Notes: generated by a model from the sequence alone, not told the origin. A DNA stretch of 64,000 nucleotides from Azophilus sp965221755 (GCA_965221755.1 OZ244921.1:1488001-1552000), one strand, 5' to 3'; shown: positions 48,398 through 60,058, counted from the stretch's first letter. Numbers and translations are program-made.

Positions 48398-49687
48398 ATG
48401 GAAGCGAAAAACCAGAAACAGGAACATACTGGCTCCTACTACGCGGCGACAGTGCAGGACGCGACCGACTACGCGGCGCTCAGGGGCAATGTCAACGCTG
48501 ATGTCTGCGTGGTCGGGGCCGGTTTCACCGGAGTCGCCACCGCGTTGACGCTGGCGGAGCGGGGTTACTCGGTGGCGTTGGTGGAGGCCAACCGAGTCGG
48601 CTGGGGCGCGTCGGGCCGCAATGGCGGACAGCTCATCAACGGCATGAATGGGCATGAGAAGATCGTCAGGAAGCACGGCCCAGGCACCGACGACATCCTG
48701 TGGGAGCTGGGCTGGCGGGGCCACGAGATCATTTACGGGCGAGTTGAGAAGTACGCCATCGACTGCGACTTGAAAGCCGGTTTCGTTTACGCCGCGCTCA
48801 AGGCCGGGCAGATCAAGGAAATCGAGGCCTTCGCCGAGAGCTACGCCCGCCGCAACTTCCCTTATCGCTACGAGTTGTGGGGCCGGCGCAAAACTCAGGA
48901 GAGGCTGGGCACGGATGCTTACCTGGGCGCCTTCGCCTGCTACCGGGACGGCCACCTGCATCCGCTTAACCTCTGCATCGGCGAGGCGCGGGCGGCGGCG
49001 GCCTTGGGCGCCCGGATCTTCGAGCAGTCGCCGGTTATGGACATCGAGCACGGCCCTCGGCCCCGCGTGATCACGCAGACGGGGGCCGTGCAGGCCGATG
49101 CGGTGGTGCTGGCGGGCAACGCCTACAGCCGGCTTGAGCAGCGGCACCTTGCCGGGCTGGTCTTCCCGGCGGGCAGCTACATCATCGCCACCGAGCCCCT
49201 TGACGAGCGGACGGGCAGGCGCGTCAATCCGGCGGACGTGGCCGTTTGCGACTTGAACGAGGTGGTTGACTACCACCGGCTTTCCGCGGACAAGCGCCTG
49301 CTCTACGGCGGCGCCTGCAACTATTCCGGCCGTGACCCAACGGACATCAAGGCCTACATCCTGCCGCGCCTGCTCAAGGTCTATCCCCAGCTGCGGGGGG
49401 TGCGCATCGACTTCCAATGGGGCGGCATGATCGGCATCGTGCCGAACCGCATTCCGGCGGTGGGCCGCATCGACGGCAACATCTACTATTGCCAGGGCTA
49501 TTCGGGCCATGGCGTGAACTCGACCCACGTCATGGGCGAGATCGTCGCCGATGCGGTGGGCGGGACGCTGGAGAAGTTCGATCTCTTCGCCGGCATGAAG
49601 CACCTGCGCCTGCCCGGCTCCCGCTGGCTGGGAAACCAGCTGCTCGCCTTGGGGATGCTCTACTACAAGCTCAAGGATCGGCTTTAA
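48398..49687 (+). CDS. FAD-dependent amine oxidase (PuuB-like, DAO fold)
   Basis: D-amino-acid-oxidase-fold flavoprotein closest by eye to gamma-glutamylputrescine oxidase. 429 residues. The N-terminal SYYAATVQDATDYAALRG is the PuuB family start; the FAD motif VCVVGAGFTGVATALTLAER is near residue 35; GWGASGRNGGQLINGMNG near 70 is the flavin-contacting loop. The C-terminal QGYSGHGVNSTHVMGEIVAD near 370 is also diagnostic. The ATG at 48398 was chosen from homology; the open frame upstream crosses the preceding gene. No puuA, puuC or puuD is adjacent, so the substrate may be another N-substituted amine. Confidence 0.9.
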   Translation: MEAKNQKQEHTGSYYAATVQDATDYAALRGNVNADVCVVGAGFTGVATALTLAERGYSVALVEANRVGWGASGRNGGQLINGMNGHEKIVRKHGPGTDDILWELGWRGHEIIYGRVEKYAIDCDLKAGFVYAALKAGQIKEIEAFAESYARRNFPYRYELWGRRKTQERLGTDAYLGAFACYRDGHLHPLNLCIGEARAAAALGARIFEQSPVMDIEHGPRPRVITQTGAVQADAVVLAGNAYSRLEQRHLAGLVFPAGSYIIATEPLDERTGRRVNPADVAVCDLNEVVDYHRLSADKRLLYGGACNYSGRDPTDIKAYILPRLLKVYPQLRGVRIDFQWGGMIGIVPNRIPAVGRIDGNIYYCQGYSGHGVNSTHVMGEIVADAVGGTLEKFDLFAGMKHLRLPGSRWLGNQLLALGMLYYKLKDRL

Positions 49688-49889
49688 TCCACGCCCGCAC
49701 GATGGCTGAATTGGGGGGCGTACATCCGTGTGCATGACACTGAATTCGTTGACGGGACGCTGGCAAACGGCGTTTCCCTCGGGGCGCTTATGGACGATCT
49801 CGGTGCCCGATGCTTCGCGTCGACGGCGCGTAACGCTGCCGCCGGCAGCGGCAACACTAACCCACGTAGCGACGCGGCCAGCTGCGCGG

Positions 49890-50430
49890 CATTCAGCGGC
49901 GCGCCTTGGTTGTGCGCGGGCATGGTCCATAGGCGCCGCCGCGTTTCGGCGGGCAGGCGGGAATCGAACACCGGGATGTCCCGCTCCAGATAGGTGCTAA
50001 TGAGGTCCCGCCGCCAAACGAAGCTGACCGCATCGCTGCCCGCAAGCCAAGCGTTCGGAAACCCGCCACGCAGTCACAGCCGGTCCACGGCGTCCCGTCC
50101 GACCTCGCCGACCTCCAGCGGCCCGAGTTGCCGATAGGCGATTCGGCCAGCCAAGGACTCCGCCGTCTGGGGCGACAAGTCCGGTGATGAGGAGCCCAAC
50201 AGAAGGAAGCGCCCAGCCCCTCGGCCCGCACGCCGATATTGATCGATCAGCCCGTGCAAAACCTGGAAGAGACTCGGCAAGCGCTGCACTTCGTCAAGAA
50301 TGACGAGCCTGTCGGCATAGGTGGCCAACAAGGCCCGAGGCTCGCCCACAAGCGCCAAGTCCTCTGGATTCTCAAGGACGATGTGCTTCTCTTGAGGCGT
50401 TAAGGCCGGCGCTCCCGGCAGCGCTGTCCG
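49890..50430 (-). pseudogene. Second DUF4143-type ATPase, broken
   Basis: Minus-strand remnant of an AAA_14/DUF4143 ATPase. From about 50430 it reads LENPEDLALVGEPRALLATY, then the Walker B region LVILDEVQRLPSLFQVLHGL, RFLLLGSSSPDLSPQTAESL and GRIAYRQLGPLEVGEVG. A TGA at 50074-50076 stands where the family has tryptophan (DRL-W-LRGGFP), and after it the frame resumes with the expected LRGGFPNAWLAGSDAVSFVW and LISTYLERDIPVFDSRLPAE. Homology stops at AAQLAAS near 49880. The P-loop end is missing as well. It is therefore dead on three counts. Confidence 0.85.
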
Positions 50431-50551
50431 GCTTTGCGAGAAGGCAGTGCCTTTTGCGCTGACGCTGCTATCATACGCCGCTTGCGCGCTCCGCTGATGC
50501 GGTGGCGGGCTGGAGAATTCCTCCCCAAGACCACAGACGACAGGACAGCCA

Positions 50552-52585
<2,034 letters not shown>

Positions 52586-52598
52586 CGCTGCTGGGCAG

Positions 52599-53858
52599 TT
52601 AAACTTGAAACAGGGCCAGCTTCCTCGCCACCAGTCGGTTGTCCAGCCGCACGTAGTCCGGCAGCCCGCGGCGAAAGGGGGGCGGCGCTTCGCCTTCGAT
52701 CAGCGGCGCCAAATAGCGCCGGGCCTTGGCCGTGATGCCGAAGCCGTCAGCGCTGATGTGGCTCTTGGGCATCTTGCGCTCCACGTTGGCGACCCGGGCG
52801 AGCGGCACTTCGTCAATGGTCCAGCGGTAGGGGTCATCGCTCAGCCGCTTGATGGTCGGCATCACGGCATTCCTGCCCGACAGCGCCAATTCCACCGCCG
52901 CCCGGCCCAAGGCGTAAGCCTGTTCGACATCCACGGCGGAGGCGATGTGGCGGGCGGAGCGCTGCAGGTAGTCAGCCACCGCCCAGTGGCATTTGTAGCC
53001 CCAACGGCTGCGCACCCTGTCCACGATGACCGGAGCCACGCCGCCGAGTTGCGTGTGGCCGAAGGCGTCCTTGCCGCCGGCGTCGGCGACGAACTCGCCA
53101 TTGGCCCGGCGGGCGCCTTCGGAGGCGACGATGACGCAGTGGTCCCACCGCTCCACCACTTCCCGCACCCGCTCCAGGAAGCGCCCCTCCTCGAACGGCA
53201 CTTCCGGCAGCAGGATGATGTGCGGGGCCTCGCCGCGCCGCTCCCGGGCGAGACCGGCCGCCGCGGCGATCCAGCCCGCATGGCGGCCCATCACCTCCAA
53301 AACGAAGACCTTGGTTGAGGTCTCGGCCATCGAGGCCACGTCCAAGGCCGCCTCCCGGGTGGAGATGGCCACATACTTCGCCACCGAGCCGAAGCCGGGG
53401 CAGGAGTCGGTGAAGGGCAGGTCGTTGTCCACCGTCTTGGGGATGCCGATGGCAGTGATGGGATGGCCGAGCCGCTCGCCGATCAGCGATACCTTGTACG
53501 CCGTATCCTGGGAGTCGCCGCCGCCGTTGTAGAAGAAGTAGCGGATGTCGTGAGCGGCGAAGACGTCGATCAGGCGGCGGTACTGCCGCTCGCTCTCGTC
53601 AATGGACCGCAGTTTGTAGCGGCAGGAGCCAAAGGCCCCGCCGGGCGTGTGCCGCAACGCGGCGATGGCGGCATCGGACTCCTGGCTGGTGTCGATCAGC
53701 TCCTCCTTGAGCGCGCCGAGAATGCCGTTGCGCCCCGCAAGGACGGTGCCGATGCGGGCGCTCTCCCGCCGAGCCGCCTCGATGAGGCCGCAAGCCGTGG
53801 CGTTGATGACTGCGGTGACGCCCCCCGACTGGGCGTAGAAGGCGTTGGCTTGGGTCAT
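52599..53858 (-). CDS. pfp: Diphosphate-dependent 6-phosphofructokinase
   Basis: Reversibly phosphorylates fructose 6-phosphate using pyrophosphate. 419 residues. The N-terminus FYAQSGGVTAVINATACGLI and FFYNGGGDSQDTAYKVS carry the Gly/Asp pattern of PPi-type enzymes. IGIPKTVDNDLPFTDSCPGF, with lysine before TVDND, is the marker distinguishing PPi from ATP dependence. EVMGRHAGWIAAAAGLAR and HIILLPEVPFEEGRFLERV follow. The convergent hppA gene makes a functional pair: one enzyme produces or uses PPi reversibly and the other couples PPi to ion transport. ATG at 53858. Confidence 0.95.
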   Translation of the reverse strand: MTQANAFYAQSGGVTAVINATACGLIEAARRESARIGTVLAGRNGILGALKEELIDTSQESDAAIAALRHTPGGAFGSCRYKLRSIDESERQYRRLIDVFAAHDIRYFFYNGGGDSQDTAYKVSLIGERLGHPITAIGIPKTVDNDLPFTDSCPGFGSVAKYVAISTREAALDVASMAETSTKVFVLEVMGRHAGWIAAAAGLARERRGEAPHIILLPEVPFEEGRFLERVREVVERWDHCVIVASEGARRANGEFVADAGGKDAFGHTQLGGVAPVIVDRVRSRWGYKCHWAVADYLQRSARHIASAVDVEQAYALGRAAVELALSGRNAVMPTIKRLSDDPYRWTIDEVPLARVANVERKMPKSHISADGFGITAKARRYLAPLIEGEAPPPFRRGLPDYVRLDNRLVARKLALFQV

Positions 53859-54013
53859 GTCGAATTCCTGATGGCGGGCGTCGAGTTGGGCATTTCAGCA
53901 AATTCCGCGGCCGAGTCCAAACGAGCCGAAACGCAGCCACCGGTTGACTAACGGATTGCGGAACCTGATAAAGCCCTCCGGTTGGCAAGTGACGATCACG
54001 GGCTGAATCAAGG

Positions 54014-55294
54014 ATGGACCCCATCAGCCAAGGCGCCATCGGCGCCGTCGCGCCGCAAGCGATTTTGAAACGGGAGAAGATCCGCGTTGCCGCGCTGCTC
54101 GGCTGCCTGGCAGGCATGGCGCCGGACCTGGACGTGCTCATCCAGTCGCCCACCGACCCGCTGCTGTTTCTTGAATACCACCGCCAGTTCACCCACGCCT
54201 TGGCGTTCGTGCCGCTGGGAGCGGCCCTCGTGGCGTTGGCCCTGCACGGGTTCGTGCGGCGGCGGCTGCGATTCCGGGAGACCTATCTGGCCTGCCTGCT
54301 TGGCTACGCCACCCACGGCCTGCTCGACGCCTGCACGTCCTACGGCACACTGCTCCTGTGGCCGTTTTCGGACCGCCGGGTGGCTTGGAACAACGTCTCC
54401 GTGGTGGACCCCTTGTTCACGTTGCCCCTCCTCAGCTTAGTGATCCTAGCCACCTTGCGGCGACGGCGGGCCTTTGCCATCGCCGGGCTGGTCTGGGCGC
54501 TGGGCTACCTCGCCTTCGGGGCCGTCCAGCACCAGCGGGCCGAGGCTGCGGGCGCAAGGCTGGCGGCGGAGCGGGGCCACCAGCCCGTTCGCCTTTCCGC
54601 CAAGACGGGGTTCGGCAACCTGCTGGTCTGGAAAGTGGCGTACGAACACAACGGGCGCTTCCACGTCGATGGCATCCGAACCGGCTGGGCGGTGACCGCC
54701 TGCCCAGGCGCCAGCGCCGCGCGCCTCGACCTGCGCCGCGACTTCCCTTGGCTGGATGCCGAAAGCCAACAAGCCCGCGACGTGGAGCGATTCCGCTGGT
54801 TCTCAAGCGGCTACTTGGCTCGCGACGCCCGCCTGCCGTATCGAATCATGGACGTTCGCTACTCGGTGGTGCCCAACGCCATCGATCCGCTTTGGGGCAT
54901 CGATCTGGATCGCGACGCCGCACCCAGCAGCCATGTACGCTATTTCGCGGACCGCCGGGCGCGAGCCGAGCAAACGGAAGCCTACTGGCGGCTGCTAACG
55001 GGCGAGGATTGCCCTGTGCAGCTTGATGCGCCCGGCGGGGCGGATAGCAAGATTTTGTGCCGGCTCAGGAATGGCCATCTCAAAGTCGCCGGCAACCCGT
55101 TGCTTGAACTGGGGAAAGCGCGGGTCTGTGCGGGCTCAGAAACCTTTCGGAACTTCCTCCCCGGGGCCTGGCCCCATGAACTGACTGGACGGGGAGGGTG
55201 GCGCCGGGCCATGAACGGAGGGAGCCGTAAGCGACCGGAGTTCATGGCCCGGCGGCGCGGCGCGATGCGCCCCGCCGCCGGCTCAGATGCTTGA
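54014..55294 (+). CDS. YdjM-like membrane metal-dependent hydrolase, C-terminus altered by IS
   Basis: Inner-membrane protein of the DUF457/YdjM family (often called LexA-regulated metal-dependent hydrolase). It starts MDPISQGAIGAVAPQAILKR and has the metal-like motifs APDLDVLI near residue 40, EYHRQFTHALAFVPLGAAL near 58-75, and YATHGLLDACTSYGTLLLWP near 105. About four to five helices occupy residues 22-175; a soluble domain follows. The frame reads through the left end of the IS481-like element at 55127, so residues from about 372 (CAGSETFRNF onward) are IS-derived. The original C-terminus was probably cut off there. Confidence 0.82.
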   Translation: MDPISQGAIGAVAPQAILKREKIRVAALLGCLAGMAPDLDVLIQSPTDPLLFLEYHRQFTHALAFVPLGAALVALALHGFVRRRLRFRETYLACLLGYATHGLLDACTSYGTLLLWPFSDRRVAWNNVSVVDPLFTLPLLSLVILATLRRRRAFAIAGLVWALGYLAFGAVQHQRAEAAGARLAAERGHQPVRLSAKTGFGNLLVWKVAYEHNGRFHVDGIRTGWAVTACPGASAARLDLRRDFPWLDAESQQARDVERFRWFSSGYLARDARLPYRIMDVRYSVVPNAIDPLWGIDLDRDAAPSSHVRYFADRRARAEQTEAYWRLLTGEDCPVQLDAPGGADSKILCRLRNGHLKVAGNPLLELGKARVCAGSETFRNFLPGAWPHELTGRGGWRRAMNGGSRKRPEFMARRRGAMRPAAGSDA

Positions 55295-55366
55295 TTCATT
55301 CACTGAACAAGGAGCCTGAGCATGAAACTGTTGCACGCCTGCCCGCCTTCCTGCAAGCGCCTGCGC

Positions 55367-55402
55367 GAAGCGTAGCTTCGCGATGACGAACCTTCGGTTC
55401 GC
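55367..55402 (+). repeat. 36-bp double-hairpin element, copy 1
   Basis: Two adjacent hairpins, GCGAAGC-GTA-GCTTCGC and GAACC-TTC-GGTTC, lie between CTGCGC at 55361-55366 and CTGCGC at 55403-55408. Deleting the 36 bp plus one CTGCGC (42 bp, 14 codons) restores the transposase sequence KRLR-ALEL. It introduces an in-frame TAG. Confidence 0.8.
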
Positions 55403-56152
55403 CTGCGCGCCCTCGAACTCATCGACCGGATGGTCGCCGGCGGCATGCGCCGCGGCGACGCCCTGCGGACCGTCGGCCTGGCCAGGAGCACCTACTACGA
55501 CTGGCGCAGGGCCTTCCGGCGCGGCGGCGCCCGGGCGCTCAAGCCCAGGTGTACCCGCCCCCGAACCGCCCGCCGCCGGCGCTGGACCGACGCCGACGAC
55601 CGCGCCGTACCCAGCTGCGCCGGGAGCACCCCTACATGGGCAAGGCCAAGCTGCGCGCGATGCTGGCCAGGGACGGGCTGGCCCTGTCCGTCTCCACCGT
55701 CGGGCGCATACTCTCCAAGGCCATCGCCGACGGGCGCATCAACCCCGCGTCCTTCTGCGAGGGGCGCGCCAAGCCCAAGCGCCGCCGAAGCTTCGGCGGC
55801 GCTTGGGCGAACCGGTGGAGGTACGGCGACCGGGCCAAGGGCCCCGGCGAGATGCTCCAGATCGACCACATGACCTACAGCCGCGACGGCCGCGCCCTCA
55901 AGGAGGTTCCGGCGGACTCTGCGAGTCCGGCCGTCCGCACCGTCACCAAGTTCATGGCCGCCCGCGTCCTCTCCCGCGCCACCGCCGGCAGAACGCCGCG
56001 GGCTTTCGCCCGAGCGCTTCCTCGAAGCCGTGCTCGAGGCCATGCCCTTCCCCGTCCGGTCCATCCAGGTGGACGGCGGCAGCGAGGTTCATGCGCCATG
56101 AATGGCGGCCGACTTCGAGCGCGCCTGCCAAGCGATGGGCATCCCACTGCGC

Positions 56153-56188
56153 GAAGCGTAGCTTCGCGATGACGAACCTTCGGTTCGC
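56153..56188 (+). repeat. 36-bp double-hairpin element, copy 2
   Basis: Identical to copy 1 over all 36 bases and again flanked by CTGCGC (56147-56152 and 56189-56194). Deleting 42 bp restores the transposase sequence GIPLR-VLPPRRPQ. The two copies are in the same orientation, 786 bp apart. Confidence 0.8.
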
Positions 56189-56476
56189 CTGCGCGTCCTG
56201 CCGCCGAGAAGGCCCCAGTGGAGACGTCGGCCCGCCCAAGGGCGGGGCGTCGAGCGCGCCAACCGGTCCGCCCGCATCGAGTTCCGGAGCCTCCACGACG
56301 GACCCCCCGCCGTTGCCGACGTCGCCCCAAGGCTCGCCCGGCACGAGTTCTTCCACAACTACCGGCGGCCGCACTGGGCGGCTTCCTTGCCGAACCCCGA
56401 ACGAATCCCTTGTCGGGATCGAGGACGCTGCCTGATCCGGCAGGCGAAAAGTTCCGAAATGTCCTGAGCCGGCACA

Positions 56477-56650
56477 GCTTTCGAGTTCAGCGACATCGCA
56501 GAATTCCTCGAACGGAAAACCGTCGTCTTCGATTGCCGCCAACTTGTCGTCGGCGCCGCCCAGTGTCAGCGCCTCAACTTCATCAACCGCGTTGAGTGGC
56601 AAAGCATAGGTCATTGCTTCGACTCGCGGCTTGACCAGCGGGCAATGAGC
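56477..56650. other. Flank of the IS element before msrP
   Basis: About 170 bp. A plus-strand frame reads FSDIAEFLERKTVVFDCRQL and continues, and could be the remnant of a gene split by the IS; it was not identified. msrQ, the usual partner of msrP, is not here. Confidence 0.35.
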
Positions 56651-57592
56651 TCAATACTGCCGCCGCAAATCCATCCCGGCATAGAGCCCGGCCACCTGCT
56701 CGCCGTAGCCGTTGAAGGGCAGGGTGGGAATGCGGTTGGGGCTGAACAGGGTGCTCGGCAGTCGCCGCTCGGTGGCTTGGCTCCAGCGGGGGTGATCGAC
56801 CTGGGGGTTGACGTTGGCGTAGAAGCCGTACTCATGGGGAGCCAAGATGTTCCAAGTGTTGCTCGGCTGTTTTTCGGTAAAGGCGATCCGCACGATGGAC
56901 TTGACCGACTTGAAACCGTACTTCCACGGCACCATCAGGCGCAGCGGGGCGCCGTTCTGGTTCGGCAGGGGCTTGCCGTAAACGCCCGTGACCATGAGCG
57001 TCAATGGGTGGTAGGCCTCGTCAAGGCGCAGACCCTCCACATAAGGCCAGTCGATGCCGCTGAACAGGGAACGTTGGCCGCGCATCTCGCTGGGCCGGTG
57101 CAGGGTGGTGAACCGCACGTACTTGGCGCTGCCCTCGGGTTCGAATTGAGCTAGGAACCGAGCCATCGGAATGCCCGTCCAAGGCACCACCATCGACCAT
57201 GCCTCCACGCAGCGGAAGCGGTAGATGCGCTCCTCCTCAGCCAAGCCCCTGGTCACGTCCTCCAAGGCGAACTGACCCGTCTTGGCCGCTTTGCCCCTGA
57301 CCTCCACCGTCCAAGGCTCGATGGTCATCTCATGGGCGTAGCGGGCCGGATCGCCTTTGTCCGTGCCGAACTCGTAGAAGTTGTTGTAGCTGGTGACGAT
57401 CTCCTCCGGGGTCAGCGCCTCGCCCCGCTCGCTGGTCTTGCCCTCGTAGGGGTCATTCGCCACAGCGCCAAGCGGCACAAGGCCCGCGCCCGCCCCCAAG
57501 GCGAGCGCCTTGACGAAGCGGCGCCGCGCTTGGAAGGCCGCCTCGGGGGTGATTTCCGACGGCGCTATGTCGATGGGGGGCTTGATGAGCAC
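56651..57592 (-). CDS. msrP: Protein-methionine-sulfoxide reductase catalytic subunit MsrP (YedY)
   Basis: Periplasmic molybdopterin enzyme repairing oxidised methionines in envelope proteins. 313 residues from GTG at 57592: a Tat-type leader with QARRRFVKALALGAGAGLVP (about 22-42) and the mature part AVANDPYEGKTSERGEALT. The Mo-pterin cysteine is in RFRCVEAWSMVVPWTGIPMA near residue 140, followed by LRLDEAYHPLTLMVTGVYGK and LMVPWKYGFKSVKSIVRI. Length fits E. coli MsrP (334). Its haem membrane partner msrQ is normally adjacent, but no msrQ is present in this window; electrons would need another donor or a distant msrQ. It follows pssA by about 65 bp. Confidence 0.95.
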   Translation of the reverse strand: MLIKPPIDIAPSEITPEAAFQARRRFVKALALGAGAGLVPLGAVANDPYEGKTSERGEALTPEEIVTSYNNFYEFGTDKGDPARYAHEMTIEPWTVEVRGKAAKTGQFALEDVTRGLAEEERIYRFRCVEAWSMVVPWTGIPMARFLAQFEPEGSAKYVRFTTLHRPSEMRGQRSLFSGIDWPYVEGLRLDEAYHPLTLMVTGVYGKPLPNQNGAPLRLMVPWKYGFKSVKSIVRIAFTEKQPSNTWNILAPHEYGFYANVNPQVDHPRWSQATERRLPSTLFSPNRIPTLPFNGYGEQVAGLYAGMDLRRQY

Positions 57593-57656
57593 GGCAAGCT
57601 CCTGAGCTTCGGGTTGGCCGACGGCGCGCAAGGCCGCGCGCTGCGGAAAACGCCCG

Positions 57657-58460
57657 TCATTCGGGCTTCTGCCGACGCAGCCAGCTCCAAGCGAACTGGG
57701 CCGGGGCCGAGAGGGCGTAGCCGGCGGACAGCAACAGCAGAATGCCGGGCGGATCGGCCAGCAGCACGGCAAAGGACAGCACCACCAGCACGAGGGCCAC
57801 GAACGGCACCCGGCCCTTCATGCCGAGTTGCTTGGCCGAAAAGTAGGCCAAGTTGGACACCATCAGCAAGGCGACGGCCATCATGACCAAGCCCACCGCA
57901 TAAGCGGCGAGCTGGCTCGGCCCGTCGGCGCTCTGGGCGATCTGCTCCTGCCCGACCCAGATGGTGCAGGCGACGACCGCCGCCGCCGCCGGTGACGGCA
58001 AGCCGGTGAAGCTGGAAATGTCGTTTTGGGTGTTGAAGCGCGCCAAGCGCAGAGCGGTGCAGGCGATGTAGAGGAAGGTGAGCACCAAACCCACTTGGCC
58101 CAAGTTGGACAGGCCCCAGGAGAAGGCCACGAGAGCCGGTGCGACGCCGAAGGCCACGAGGTCGGAAAGGCTGTCGTACTGGGCCCCGAACTGACTCTGG
58201 GTGCGGGTCAGCCGGGCGATGCGGCCATCGGCGGCGTCGAGCGCGATGGCGGCGAGAATCGCCAGCACCGCGGCGCCAACCCGGCCGTCGATGCCGGCGA
58301 TGGTGGCATAGAAGCCGGAGAACAGAGCGCCCGTGGTGATGACGTTGGGCAGCAAGTAGATGCCGCGACGGCGGGCGCTGGCCGGTCCGCCGTTCTTGGC
58401 CGGAGCAGCTGGCTGTGCTCCTTCAACGGCCATCAACTGGGGCTTGTCCGATTTTCCCAT
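57657..58460 (-). CDS. pssA: CDP-diacylglycerol-serine O-phosphatidyltransferase
   Basis: Membrane enzyme making phosphatidylserine, precursor of phosphatidylethanolamine. 267 residues, CDP-alcohol phosphotransferase family (type II/Bacillus-like PssA). The signature DGRIARLTRTQSQFGAQYDS then LSD (DG-x2-AR-x8-G-x3-D-x3-D) is near residues 78-100, followed by several membrane helices (for example ALVAFSWGLSNLGQVGLVLT and LAAYAVGLVMMAVALLMVS). An N-terminal soluble tail precedes RGIYLLPNVITTGALFSGF. It lies just downstream of ilvC on the same strand, a common neighbourhood in proteobacteria. Confidence 0.95.
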   Translation of the reverse strand: MGKSDKPQLMAVEGAQPAAPAKNGGPASARRRGIYLLPNVITTGALFSGFYATIAGIDGRVGAAVLAILAAIALDAADGRIARLTRTQSQFGAQYDSLSDLVAFGVAPALVAFSWGLSNLGQVGLVLTFLYIACTALRLARFNTQNDISSFTGLPSPAAAAVVACTIWVGQEQIAQSADGPSQLAAYAVGLVMMAVALLMVSNLAYFSAKQLGMKGRVPFVALVLVVLSFAVLLADPPGILLLLSAGYALSAPAQFAWSWLRRQKPE

Positions 58461-58497
58461 GGCGCCGATGGTGCCACTGGCAGGCCAGGCAAATCAA

Positions 58498-59517
<1,020 letters not shown>

Positions 59518-59563
59518 GGTCAATCCTGTTGGTTGGAGTCTGTGTTGAAGGCGGGCGCAGGGG

Positions 59564-60058
59564 CTAAGCGCTCAGCACCTTCTCGCCGCGGCTGATGCCG
59601 GACACGCCGGAACGCACCACCTCGATGATCGCGGAGCGGTCCAAGGCGCGGAGGAAGGCGTCGAGCTTGCCGCTCTCCCCGGTCAACTGCACGGTGTAGG
59701 CAGCAGCGGTCACATCGACGATCTGGCCGCGGAAAATGTCGCTGGTGCGCTTGACCTCCGCTCGCTCAGCCCCTTGGGAGCTGATCTTGACGAACATCAG
59801 CTCCCGCTCCACGCAAGCGGCCTCGTGCAGGTCGAGCACCTTGACCACGTCAACCAGACGATTGAGGTGCTTGGTAATCTGCTCGATCTTCTCGTCGGAG
59901 CCGTCGGTGCTCAGGGTCACGCGGGACAAGGTGGCATCCTCCGTGGGGGCCACGGTCAGGGTCTCGATGTTGTAGTTGCGCTGCGCGAACAGCCCCACCA
60001 CCCTGGAGAGGGCGCCCGGCTCGTTCTCGAGCAGCACGGCCAGCACCCGGCGGTTCAC
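59564..60058 (-). CDS. ilvN: Acetolactate synthase small (regulatory) subunit
   Basis: Regulatory subunit conferring valine feedback inhibition on acetolactate synthase. 164 residues with an N-terminal ACT domain (RRVLAVLLENEPGALSRVVG, LFAQRNYNIETLTVAPTEDA, about 1-75) and the C-terminal ALS_ss_C domain (ELMFVKISSQGAERAEVKRT, DAFLRALDRSAIIEVVRSG). Length matches IlvH-type subunits; the symbol ilvH would serve equally. The GTG start at 60058 overlaps the ilvB stop (GTGA), coupling the two subunits. Confidence 0.96.
   Translation of the reverse strand: MNRRVLAVLLENEPGALSRVVGLFAQRNYNIETLTVAPTEDATLSRVTLSTDGSDEKIEQITKHLNRLVDVVKVLDLHEAACVERELMFVKISSQGAERAEVKRTSDIFRGQIVDVTAAAYTVQLTGESGKLDAFLRALDRSAIIEVVRSGVSGISRGEKVLSA

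Larger units (their letters stand above)
55322..56400 (+). pseudogene. IS481-type DDE transposase, disrupted by short palindromes
   Basis: Recognisable pieces in order: MKLLHACPPSCKRLR and ALELIDRMVAGGM with helix-turn-helix (VGLARSTYYDWRRAFRRGGA), HPYMGKAKLRAMLARDGLAL, the first catalytic Asp region GEMLQIDHMTYSRDG, FLEAVLEAMPFPVRSIQVDG and VERANRSARIEFRSLHDG, and the end HEFFHNYRRPHWAA. Removing small hairpin-containing inserts restores the expected frame. These are 36 bp plus CTGCGC at 55367 and 56153, CGGACTCTGCGAGTCCG near 55915, CGGGC-TTTC-GCCCG near 56015, TTCATG-CGC-CATGAA at 56088-56102 and GCCCGCCC-AA-GGGCGGGGC near 56236. Stops and frameshifts make it non-functional. Confidence 0.85.
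55127..56476 (+). mobile_element. IS481-family insertion sequence, inactive
   Basis: Imperfect terminal inverted repeats define the element. The left end begins TGTGCGGGCTCAGAAACC (55127) and the right end, read inward on the minus strand from 56476, begins TGTGCCGGCTCAGGACAT; both continue TTTCGGAACTT after a short gap. Between them lies a decayed IS481-type transposase. Size, about 1.35 kb, fits the family. No target-site duplication was obvious. The same terminal sequence occurs alone at 908-940, 1445-1473, 40011-40041 and 63431-63461, suggesting earlier copies or miniature derivatives. Confidence 0.8.

Noticed and set aside
50074..50076. Evidence for UGA recoded as tryptophan
   Set aside because: The gene carrying it is truncated at both ends, and many intact genes in the window (trpC, trpD, trpG, prmA, ilvB) terminate at TGA.
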